From contig JAGTRW010000003.1 in the NCBI GenBank assembly GCA_018262095.1, positions 62,001 through 126,000 of the forward strand: a DNA stretch of 64,000 nt, read 5' to 3'. This document shows positions 37,540 to 44,106 of this stretch, piece by piece (the stretch's first letter is position 1; each line of letters begins with the position of its first letter). The notes beneath the pieces were generated by a model. That model searched no databases. It was not told the DNA's origin and saw only the letters and a program-made list of their open reading frames with translations. The DNA comes from Pseudomonadota bacterium. GTDB taxonomy: Bacteria; Pseudomonadota; Gammaproteobacteria; Burkholderiales; Rhodocyclaceae. The translations under genes were made by a program, and so were the position numbers.

Positions 37540-38058
37540 TCAGCGCGAGCGCTTGCTCGGCGCGACCAGCGTTTCGTGCGCCGCGCCTTGATACTTGACG
37601 AAATAGACCAAGGCCTGGCCGGTCGGTAGACCGAAGGCGACGCTCGAGGCGAGCAGCAACAGGCTCTGCGTCAGGTCGAATTCGCGCCCGGCGTCGGGGT
37701 GCTGCGACATGAAATAGCCGACGGAAACCTTGATCGCCAGGATCAACGCGTACATCAGCACGGTCGTCTTGCTGCCGGCAATGCAGATCAACTGCTGCGC
37801 CTTGTCGCCGCGCACCGACGCCTTGCGGCGCAGCACGGCGCTGAGCGTGGTGCCGAGCAGGAAGCCGACGCAGAGCACCGCGCCGTCGGCAACATTGAGG
37901 ATGAAATGCGAGTTGACCGTCGAGTAGAGCAGGTAGAACGAGAGCAAGGGCAGCATCAGCAGCTTCCTGACCGCCATCGTCTTGTCCTGACTGGCGCGGG
38001 TGATCACCAGCCAGACGATGAAAGCGGCAAGCAGCAGGTCGGCAAGGTTGAGGGTCAT
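37540..38058 (-). CDS. integral membrane protein of unknown function
   Basis: The 172-residue protein has four or five hydrophobic helices (about 4-22, 33-50, 55-74, 98-114, 132-150) and a basic tail. I do not recognise the family. It is convergent with norM (four bases between stops) and is the last ordinary gene before the low-GC cassette region. Confidence 0.7.
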   Translation of the reverse strand: MTLNLADLLLAAFIVWLVITRASQDKTMAVRKLLMLPLLSFYLLYSTVNSHFILNVADGAVLCVGFLLGTTLSAVLRRKASVRGDKAQQLICIAGSKTTVLMYALILAIKVSVGYFMSQHPDAGREFDLTQSLLLLASSVAFGLPTGQALVYFVKYQGAAHETLVAPSKRSR

Positions 38059-38428
38059 TGTTTCGCTTTCGAATGGGCGGGATTTCGGTCGTTGTGCGCG
38101 GCCGAGCTTAGCAAGACCAGGAACGATTGTCCCGGCATAATCTGCATCGATCTAGCCATCCAACACTCGCAAAACGAGTACGGTCAGATCAAGTCTGAAC
38201 CTTTATACACAATCGCTACGCGCGGTAGCCGGAAATCACGCCCAAGGTCACTGTTTCTGAACCGCAGTAATTCCTTGACTTGGCATTTTCGGGTATCCGA
38301 AACTTGCGCTTGACGGCTTAATTGCTTGCTGCTTCGCAGCAAGCTGACTTACGTTCCTGGCGCACATGAACACGGAGACTGGCTCGAACCGACCCTGAGC
38401 CGACCTTCAGGCTTTTGGAAAGCAGACG
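38059..38428. other. gene-free stretch at the edge of the cassette region
   Basis: No convincing gene is visible. A perfect 9-bp stem with a three-base loop lies at 38324-38344 (GCTTGCTGC-TTC-GCAGCAAGC); it has no T run and may be a structural element. The last part (38395-38428, with GCTTTTGGAAAGCAGACG) resembles the conserved sequence that often continues past attC sites in environmental integrons. The rest looks unremarkable. Confidence 0.5.
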
Positions 38429-38527
38429 TTCGAACGTTTGACGTGAGGGGCTGCCGTAGCGGCGAAGCCTCGAAGGGAACTCACAAGCGCAGCTTGTGGG
38501 CAGTCCCTCTCGACGGAATTATTAGGC
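38429..38527 (-). other. attC recombination site (integron cassette)
   Basis: Read on the minus strand, the site starts ten bases after a cassette gene's stop with GCCTAAT (R''), continues with AGGGACTGCC, two inner hairpin segments, then GGCAGCCCCT and CACGTCAAAC, and ends in GTTCGAA (R' with mismatches to GTTRRRY). The outer arms AGGGACTGCC and GGCAGCCCCT pair except for single unpaired bases, as in the folded bottom strand of attC. Length 99 bases is within the attC range. Confidence 0.75.
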
Positions 38528-38537
38528 ATTCTTGGAG

Positions 38538-39341
38538 CTACCATGTCTTTCTGCTCCGAAATAGCGCGTCATCATTATAAAAAATGGCAAATATTTCGGA
38601 GAAGTAAGGTATTTCTTCTCGGCCGATAGCTCTGGCTGGCCCCTCAAGCTTTCCTAGCAACTCGACCCAGTAACGGATTATCTGAAGAACGTAAAACTGT
38701 CTATATTGACGGACGGATTCAAAAATACCGGTTCGAATGCTTGCTTCTTCAAAGTCAGTTAATTCTGAGCCTGTTTCAGTTGTGTGAAAAAGAACGGCCC
38801 AGTTTTTGGCGGCCTCGGCCAGCATCACAGCTCGGCCAAAGATGGCCGCTTTTTTTCGTATACTTACCCGTTTTTCAAAAATTGGAAGATCTACTTCTTT
38901 AAACCAGCGAGAAATAGGATCGTCAGTCTGGAAACTGCCGACAAGGTAATTTATATTTGCGTATCTATCACCTTCCGCGAATGAATGCAGAATATCCATA
39001 ATTGCCGTATGCGTTGGGTCGGAAAGTGATTTTAGATAAGAAAACTGGAATCCTCTTTCTATGACTACTGACTGCGATTTCTGGTATAGAAGTACGAGTT
39101 TGTGCCCAATTTCTTTTTTCAAGAATTCGAAGCCGGGGAATTTTCCGGAGTGCCTTATGTAGTAATCAAGAATAAGGCTCAGCTTTCCGATACGTTCCAG
39201 TCCTGTGGAGAGGCTGATGAATGACTGAAAGTAAACACCTTTTGTCGCGTAGTTGGCGTTTCTAATTTCAGATGCGCCGGCACTAAGCATTTCTTTGGTA
39301 AAAGCGGCTTCTTTAAGCAAAGCGTGAAAAGTTTGATTCAT
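38538..39341 (-). CDS. hypothetical cassette protein, mostly helical
   Basis: This 267-residue protein is predicted to be nearly all alpha-helical, has no signal peptide, and is encoded by DNA of much lower GC than the flanks. It ends ten bases before the attC at 38429-38527, as expected for a gene cassette. I do not recognise it. The segment FQSFISLSTGLERIGKLSLILDYYIRH is reminiscent of helical HEPN/Abi-type proteins, but no clear RxxxxH motif in the expected place can be assigned, so no function is proposed. Confidence 0.7.
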   Translation of the reverse strand: MNQTFHALLKEAAFTKEMLSAGASEIRNANYATKGVYFQSFISLSTGLERIGKLSLILDYYIRHSGKFPGFEFLKKEIGHKLVLLYQKSQSVVIERGFQFSYLKSLSDPTHTAIMDILHSFAEGDRYANINYLVGSFQTDDPISRWFKEVDLPIFEKRVSIRKKAAIFGRAVMLAEAAKNWAVLFHTTETGSELTDFEEASIRTGIFESVRQYRQFYVLQIIRYWVELLGKLEGPARAIGREEIPYFSEIFAIFYNDDALFRSRKTW

Positions 39342-39366
39342 AACTCGCGCTCAATCTAGATCAAAT

Positions 39367-39387
39367 GCCTAATGTTCAAGGTTAGGG
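39367..39387 (-). other. collapsed attC remnant
   Basis: On the minus strand the 21 bases read CCCTAAC-CTTGAAC-ATTAGGC: an R'' core, an L'-like spacer and an R' core, without the usual central stem. It lies exactly between two cassette genes, where an attC would be expected. It looks like a site that lost its middle. Confidence 0.5.
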
Positions 39388-39393
39388 GGAGCG

Positions 39394-39975
39394 TCATTTG
39401 GCGAACCGAACTCGGTTGGTTAGCAGCTCATGTTGATTGAATATGTGCTCCGCCAACTCAAGGTGGTAGGCGGTCAGTTCATCATCCGCCATTCCACCGC
39501 GCTCATATTCCTCCCGAGAAGTTCTTTGGTATAGGACAATCAACTCTGGCGGAGCAAGATGAGCCTGTTTCTTGATAACCTCGCCAATTTCCGAAATTGG
39601 AAATCCTGGGCCGTAGTCGATACCAACAGACGGCTCAGAAACGCCATGATCGAACAAAGCAGCGAAGCCCCCCTTCATCTTGGACTTCACGTACCGTCGT
39701 TCTTTGAATATGGCTACGGCGTGATCGAAGCGCTGCTGAAATGTTCCGTACTTCGTTAATGTGCACGAGGAAATGTGAATATCGAGCAGCAAGGAAAGGA
39801 GTGGCGCGTAGAGATGCTCCAAGGATTGGCAGTCTCGGGAGTACGTGAGATCGCGCCTACCTTCTTTCAAACCTTTTCGATATGCCCATTTGTAGGCGCC
39901 GATGATTGCGCCAACAACGCTGCCAATTAGCGCAAATACTTTTCCTGCGAGAGTAAGAATTTCCATTGGTTCCAT
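39394..39975 (-). CDS. hypothetical single-pass membrane protein in cassette array
   Basis: The 193-residue protein has one N-terminal membrane helix (about 5-29, LTLAGKVFALIGSVVGAIIGAY) followed by a basic segment and a soluble helical domain facing the cytosol. I do not recognise the family. Base use is AT-rich like the neighbouring cassette genes. A GTTAGGG core (minus strand, 39989-39995) directly precedes its start and CCCTAAC follows its stop, so it has the boundaries of a cassette. A second ATG three codons in is equally possible. Confidence 0.65.
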   Translation of the reverse strand: MEPMEILTLAGKVFALIGSVVGAIIGAYKWAYRKGLKEGRRDLTYSRDCQSLEHLYAPLLSLLLDIHISSCTLTKYGTFQQRFDHAVAIFKERRYVKSKMKGGFAALFDHGVSEPSVGIDYGPGFPISEIGEVIKKQAHLAPPELIVLYQRTSREEYERGGMADDELTAYHLELAEHIFNQHELLTNRVRFAK

Positions 39976-40019
39976 TTGCGCAAGAAAGCCCTAACGTGAA
40001 GTGAACACCATTTCATCCG

Positions 40020-40056
40020 GTCGACAGATTATTGAACTGTCCGATAATCTGTCGAC
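40020..40056. repeat. perfect 13-bp inverted repeat with 11-base loop
   Basis: GTCGACAGATTAT and ATAATCTGTCGAC are exact inverts. The stem is too AT-rich at its inner end and lacks a T run for a classic terminator on either strand; it may be a cassette-borne regulatory hairpin or a protein-binding site. Confidence 0.65.
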
Positions 40057-40265
40057 GATTTGTAGTGCATTGATCTTAGATAGAGTTAAGCCATATCGAT
40101 ATTTTGCCATGTCGCACAATCTTTTTCCATACGCCAATGACTGCTTTCGGAACAAATGACCAATAACCTGAGTTGGCCGACAACAGCCAGAATCGATGAC
40201 CTTAGCATTGATGGTGATCGACCGAAAATCCGCGTGCGTTCTCCCGGCCCGTCAAGGTTTAGAAA

Positions 40266-40332
40266 AGCAGCTTTTCAAATGAAGCTAAGAGGCTGCCCAT
40301 TTAGGGCAGTCCCCTTGAGCGTAAAGTTATAC
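40266..40332 (-). other. attC-like site, R' end degraded
   Basis: On the minus strand it begins ten bases after the stop of the HEPN-type gene with GTATAAC, then TTTACGCTCAAG, GGGACTGCCC, a TAAAT loop, and GGGCAGCC followed by TCTTAGC. GCTCAAG pairs with CTTAGC leaving one extra base, as in functional attC sites. The matching R' core at the far end is not conserved. The cassette's other boundary, GTTATAC (minus strand, 40864-40870), is the exact complement of its R'' core GTATAAC. Confidence 0.6.
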
Positions 40333-40342
40333 AAGGCTTGGG

Positions 40343-40828
40343 TTATTCCTCTTTATTGGCGTAACCCTCTAAATCATAAACCACTTGAATAAACAGATCT
40401 GCTAAGCCAACCCCATAATGTTCTCGCGCTTCAAAAAGGCTATCCGTTTCCTTTAGAGCACCATGCAGCTGCTCAAGACCATCGGTCATGTCATTGAAGT
40501 TGTCTCTACACTTGGCAATTAAGTTTAGCAACTCTCCTTTGTTTGGCTCATAGCCTAATTGGTGAGCAAATTTGTTTCTCACTGTATTGATACTCTGAAG
40601 GCAACTTGCAACCCCATCTGGAATCAACCCTAAAGAGTTAATAAATGATATTTTCCTACCATGGGTCAATGAAAGAAAATGCACTTTGAGCTTGCTATCG
40701 TAATTTACAGCTATCTCTTCAAGAAGATGCTCAACGACCAAATGCCCGATAACAAATCCAGTCAAGATATCTGAGTCATCAATTTTATTAAACAAAAAAT
40801 CTTCATATTTGTTTCCATAGGAAGACAT
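40343..40828 (-). CDS. HEPN-type protein (putative RNase) in a gene cassette
   Basis: The 161-residue helical protein contains VRNKFAHQLGY, in which R84 and H89 form the RxxxxH motif of HEPN ribonucleases, with the Asn after Arg that is common in active members. HEPN proteins cut RNA in toxin-antitoxin, abortive-infection and CRISPR contexts. No MNT nucleotidyltransferase partner is adjacent. The gene is bounded by matching cassette cores on both sides and has low GC. Its toxic or defensive role is inference. Confidence 0.7.
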   Translation of the reverse strand: MSSYGNKYEDFLFNKIDDSDILTGFVIGHLVVEHLLEEIAVNYDSKLKVHFLSLTHGRKISFINSLGLIPDGVASCLQSINTVRNKFAHQLGYEPNKGELLNLIAKCRDNFNDMTDGLEQLHGALKETDSLFEAREHYGVGLADLFIQVVYDLEGYANKEE

Positions 40829-41147
40829 TGTTATCTACCCCCTTGAGAATCTCTCGTAGAGTCGTATAACGTGAAGAGAACCTTAAATTTTAGTGGATGA
40901 CTCTAGCATTGAAGGCGATCGACCGAAAGCCCGGACGCGCTTACGACCCCTTGCGGTCAGTCAGGAATTTGGAATGCTGCCATTCGAATGAAAAAGATGG
41001 TAGATCAAAAAATCCGCAGGCGCCTTCCAACGATTTACGGCACAATTAACAATAATATAAAAAACGATTTCCTGAATTCGGAAGGTGCTTCGTATTCTCT
41101 GCTTACGCATCGAACTCGCAATATAGATTACGGCCTTAAGGCGTCGT
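40829..41147. other. intergenic stretch with cassette boundary and repeated motif
   Basis: No convincing gene. It contains the core GTATAACGTGAAGAGAACC (from 40864), which closely resembles CCCTAACGTGAAGTGAACA at 39989, and a motif at 40896-40938 (GATGACTCTAGCATTGAAGG then CGATCGACCGAAAG) nearly repeated at 40195-40238. The rest (about 40985-41140) is AT-rich without clear structure. Confidence 0.5.
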
Positions 41148-42518
41148 CTAGAATTTAGTTCTGTTTTGCAAAATAGACGCCAGCGAAGATACATCGTCGA
41201 ACTTAACAGCGTTTGCAGTTATTTTTTTTATCGAAATGCTATCTCGATTAAGTTTTAACGTGACGGTCCTAGAAAAATTCCCTTCTGAGTGTATATCCGT
41301 CAAAGAAGGGGTGGCTATACGCGCCGCCTTGTGAAAAAGAACAACGTTACTGGCTTTTCCCGCGACTTGCGTCGAAGGAAAAACAATTCCATGGATTTGA
41401 GGTTCTCCCCTGGAGCTAAGATAATCAGCAATAACTTGTGTTGGCAAATAGCTCGTTAGCTCGTCATCAGGCATTACGGGCCTCGTCATCAGCTCTCGAA
41501 GAGATCGCAAAAATAGAATTCGACTGTGATATTTCTCATATGATGGATTAAAACGGCTAACCTCGTCAGTGTTTGATACGGCTTTTTCCAGCGCAGATAG
41601 ATTTAGCAGTCTGATCGGCTCAATAATATCAAACCGAGCAGTCACTACGTAACTTCCTACAGGCGGACGGACCTCAGAAAGTGCTGTGCGCTGTTGTAAC
41701 GCCCCGTAAAATACGGAAATTCCATTAGCATTCATGCGTCCCGCTTGACCTATTCCGTGAGGTGGCGGGCCAAGGTTTATTTCTGGATCAGCCAGCGCCT
41801 CGTTCATTTTCAGAAAGTCTTGAAAAACCCTGGCACGATACAGCGACTTGTATCGCGTGCGAGGCCCCCCTTTTGTCACTACCGGCTTTCCATTAATTGT
41901 GAAGTGGCGATCTATGCCATCAAACATTTCATGCAAAAAATCGATATTCGTTTGACTAAAATACCGAGCCTCATATTTCAACGCATGTTCAAATTTAGTC
42001 CATGTTTGAGGCCACTGACCTTGTGTGATGAACGCGGGCACAAATTTGACGTCATCGTCGAAATCACCTCGTTTTCCTTCAATATGGCACGTTGGATCCG
42101 CGTAGCGCCTTTTAAGGATGTCTGTAATATCGCTAGTTACGCTGGCGTGAAATGGGGCAAGCGATTGAATTACCTCAAACGCCGTTCGTGGCTTCGGGCA
42201 ATCAGTATCGTGTAGGGTATCGAGCCATTCAGCAGGAGGGTATGGCCAGACGTTGACAAATTGTTGTGCCAGGACCCGATCAACCAAAGTTGCTAAGTTC
42301 TCAATCGGAAAGCAGTAAGCCAACTCGTTGCAATAGAAGCAGCCATTGCCCCTGCTGCGGGTAATAATGGCTGATGAGAGGAATGCATCTTTCACGCAAT
42401 TGCTGCAGATCTCCCTGGTTAATTGCTTGGTCACGTTCTCTCCCGGTTGCGGGGTCGTGTCTTGAATTGAGGCATTTTCCCCCGAGTCATCGCATCCGGC
42501 GCAGTTCGCTTCGCTCAT
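41148..42518 (-). CDS. RES-domain protein with N-terminal zinc-ribbon region
   Basis: The 456-residue protein has a CxxC...CxxC cluster (C38, C41, C60, C63) at the N-terminus, a helical middle, and a C-terminal RES domain (about 215-420). The conserved Arg, Glu and Ser are visible in YRARVF (R228/R230), TALSEVRPP (E282) and IVFPSTQ (S382), with GRMNANGISVFYGA between them. RES domains in Xre-RES toxins break down NAD+; versions with a cysteine-bearing N-terminal region occur as single genes. No Xre antitoxin is adjacent. ATG 42518 has GAAGGGA upstream; longer starts run into the next gene. Low GC, adjoining the cassettes. Confidence 0.82.
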   Translation of the reverse strand: MSEANCAGCDDSGENASIQDTTPQPGENVTKQLTREICSNCVKDAFLSSAIITRSRGNGCFYCNELAYCFPIENLATLVDRVLAQQFVNVWPYPPAEWLDTLHDTDCPKPRTAFEVIQSLAPFHASVTSDITDILKRRYADPTCHIEGKRGDFDDDVKFVPAFITQGQWPQTWTKFEHALKYEARYFSQTNIDFLHEMFDGIDRHFTINGKPVVTKGGPRTRYKSLYRARVFQDFLKMNEALADPEINLGPPPHGIGQAGRMNANGISVFYGALQQRTALSEVRPPVGSYVVTARFDIIEPIRLLNLSALEKAVSNTDEVSRFNPSYEKYHSRILFLRSLRELMTRPVMPDDELTSYLPTQVIADYLSSRGEPQIHGIVFPSTQVAGKASNVVLFHKAARIATPSLTDIHSEGNFSRTVTLKLNRDSISIKKITANAVKFDDVSSLASILQNRTKF

Positions 42519-42649
42519 TGTTCCCTTCGGCCTCCTACGAATGCCCGCTTTCGGCGTGCCTGCATGACCATCCGCTCCTGGCCGAACTCGGACGACTGAC
42601 GCTCTCGATGCATTTACCTCGCTACAATACTGCGCAGCGCAACAAAAGA
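42519..42649. other. intergenic motif resembling integron-associated conserved sequence
   Basis: Between the RES gene and the next gene is a GC-rich block (about 42534-42602, with GAATGCCCGCTTTCGGCG and CTGGCCGAACTCGGACGACT) of the style often found repeated beside attC sites and in intergenic regions of many proteobacteria. It contrasts in base composition with the genes on both sides. Confidence 0.4.
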
Positions 42650-43759
42650 TCAACCACTGATTACGGAGACTTGATTTTTCTTCTCAAACATTTTGCGCAC
42701 CAGATCAAGGTCTCCGCCCAAATAACGATTGGGCGAAATTTTGGTCATGATAAAAGGGGTTTCTCCATCAGGAGCAACCAATTGTGTTTTCATGAAATTC
42801 TTAAGCTCTATTTTTCGATGATCATCGTCGCGCAGCATGGCGAACCAGGTCCAATCAGTTGACGTCGGGAGGTCTTGTTTAATACCAGTAACACGGTCAA
42901 TCCTCGAAATATCAAGAGTGCTTTCAAATGTGGTGTTTATCAGAAGCTGGAACTTGTCATTTTTCCACCAATCTTCACCAAGCGTTTTTGATAGCTCGGC
43001 CATATAGACCATCGGCTGAATGGTGAAATGCATGTAATGTGCAGATTTGGCGCCACGCGCGATTTCATAATTAAGGTACCCATCTCCGCGCACGTCGTCG
43101 ATGATCGCGTCAAAAGTTTTCTTTCCCCACTTAATGTCTTCTTTGTTCCCGGTAATCACGCCGACCTGCATTACCGCGACGCCTGACCACACATAGTGGT
43201 TATTGCGTTTGGCGCTGGAATCCCAGAAGGCCTTTACTGGCTTGACCACTTGAGACATCCACCATTTGATCCGCGCGTCTTGTTCAGCAGTGGCCAGCGC
43301 CATGACCTGAAAATACGCCGTACTTGCCGCGGCAAGTTCCCACTTCTGGTGATAGCGACTTTGATCTTTATTGTTTACATCCCTCATTTCTCCAAGCAGT
43401 GCGTTATTCCTCGCCCATTCATCGATGAAAGCCACCGCACATTTTCCGTCATGGACGTTGCCTGTTTTTAGGTAATTGTTGGAAAGGGTGCTGAGCCTGA
43501 TGTTGAATGAATTGAATTCGGCGGTTGCTTTCTTGTAGGCCTTTAGGCGTTCAGGATCGATGACGGAATTGCTGCCCGCTTTATAAATTAGCGGTACCGC
43601 GATATCAACAGGCACCGGGGGCATGATTCCACATGACGCAGGAGTTTTATCAACAGCTTTTTGATACACCTCAGGTTTGCTTGCCTCGATATCTTTCAGT
43701 GAAGGCGCTGAAGCACAGCCGGTAAGGATCAAACAGGCCAGCCATAATTTGCTATTCAT
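42650..43759 (-). CDS. alginate lyase-like lipoprotein (PL5/AlgL type)
   Basis: The 369-residue protein has a lipoprotein signal (LILTGC, lipid Cys15). The body resembles AlgL-type mannuronate lyases: YHQKWELAAASTAYFQVMAL, RNNHYVWSGVAVMQVG with the catalytic Asn-His pair, and GAKSAHYMHFTIQPMVYMAELS. Such enzymes cut alginate or other uronate polymers by beta-elimination; AlgL itself works in the periplasm. No alginate biosynthesis genes are near. GC is intermediate between cassettes and core genome. Confidence 0.8.
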   Translation of the reverse strand: MNSKLWLACLILTGCASAPSLKDIEASKPEVYQKAVDKTPASCGIMPPVPVDIAVPLIYKAGSNSVIDPERLKAYKKATAEFNSFNIRLSTLSNNYLKTGNVHDGKCAVAFIDEWARNNALLGEMRDVNNKDQSRYHQKWELAAASTAYFQVMALATAEQDARIKWWMSQVVKPVKAFWDSSAKRNNHYVWSGVAVMQVGVITGNKEDIKWGKKTFDAIIDDVRGDGYLNYEIARGAKSAHYMHFTIQPMVYMAELSKTLGEDWWKNDKFQLLINTTFESTLDISRIDRVTGIKQDLPTSTDWTWFAMLRDDDHRKIELKNFMKTQLVAPDGETPFIMTKISPNRYLGGDLDLVRKMFEKKNQVSVISG

Positions 43760-43849
43760 GATGATATTTTTCTATCGGTGTTCGGCCATTCTATGACGAT
43801 AGAGGTATTTGCGGCCACTCCCGCCCTCGTCGAGGTAATGGTTCGATTG

Positions 43850-43877
43850 TTGAAACCGACCCGGTGTACGTTAGAAT
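43850..43877 (+). promoter_or_regulatory. sigma-70 type promoter of tRNA-Gly
   Basis: TTGAAA (43850-43855) and TAGAAT (43872-43877) are separated by 16 bases and lie 19 bases before the mature tRNA 5' end. Confidence 0.65.
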
Positions 43878-43896
43878 GCTGCCGCAGACGCGCCAA

Positions 43897-43970
43897 GCGG
43901 GCGTCGTATAATGGTAATACCCTAGCTTCCCAAGCTAGAGCCGTGGGTTCGATTCCCATCGCCCGCTCCA
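43897..43970 (+). tRNA. tRNA-Gly (anticodon CCC)
   Basis: A complete cloverleaf is visible: acceptor stem GCGGGCG/CGCCCGC, D-arm with TAATGGTAAT, anticodon stem CTAGC/GCTAG around the loop TTCCCAA (anticodon CCC), T-arm with GGTTCGATTCC, discriminator T and an encoded CCA. It reads GGG codons. A promoter and a terminator flank it. Confidence 0.96.
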
Positions 43971-44003
43971 GAATAAATGCCTTCAGGTCCTTGATCTGCA
44001 AGG

Positions 44004-44034
44004 AAAAAAGCCAACTTTTACGGGTTGGCTTTTT
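44004..44034 (+). terminator. rho-independent terminator after tRNA-Gly
   Basis: AAAAAGCCAAC and GTTGGCTTTTT form an 11-bp stem around an 8-base loop, with T runs on one side and A runs on the other, so it can also stop the convergent amidohydrolase transcript. Confidence 0.85.
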
Positions 44035-44106
44035 CGTTGACCGGTCGCTCTCTGGTCACCGGTGGATCGGGTCAGATCGAGCTTGATCAGAGCTCGGGGA
44101 ATCGAT

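Larger units (their letters stand above)
39976..40342. other. intergenic stretch with attC core, long hairpin and degraded attC
   Basis: No gene is evident. The region holds an R'-type core (CCCTAACGTGAAGTGAAC on +, from 39989), a perfect 13-bp inverted repeat (40020-40032 and 40044-40056), a motif at 40195-40238 repeated near 40.9 kb, and an attC-like stem at 40266-40332. Confidence 0.55.

Noticed and set aside
38324-38344. 9-bp hairpin as a terminator
   Set aside because: It has no T run on either side and does not follow a gene end directly; kept only as a structural note.
40961-41194. 77-codon minus-strand frame beside the RES gene
   Set aside because: AT-rich intergenic DNA, no ribosome site, no recognisable features, and it overlaps the RES gene's end.
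41745-42215. 156-codon + strand frame antisense to the RES gene
   Set aside because: The RES-domain protein on the minus strand has conserved catalytic residues; the antisense product resembles nothing.
43897-43970. tRNA-Gly as integration site of the low-GC region
   Set aside because: The cassettes lie on the 5' side of the tRNA, no integrase is present, and I see no repeat of the tRNA 3' end at the other edge.
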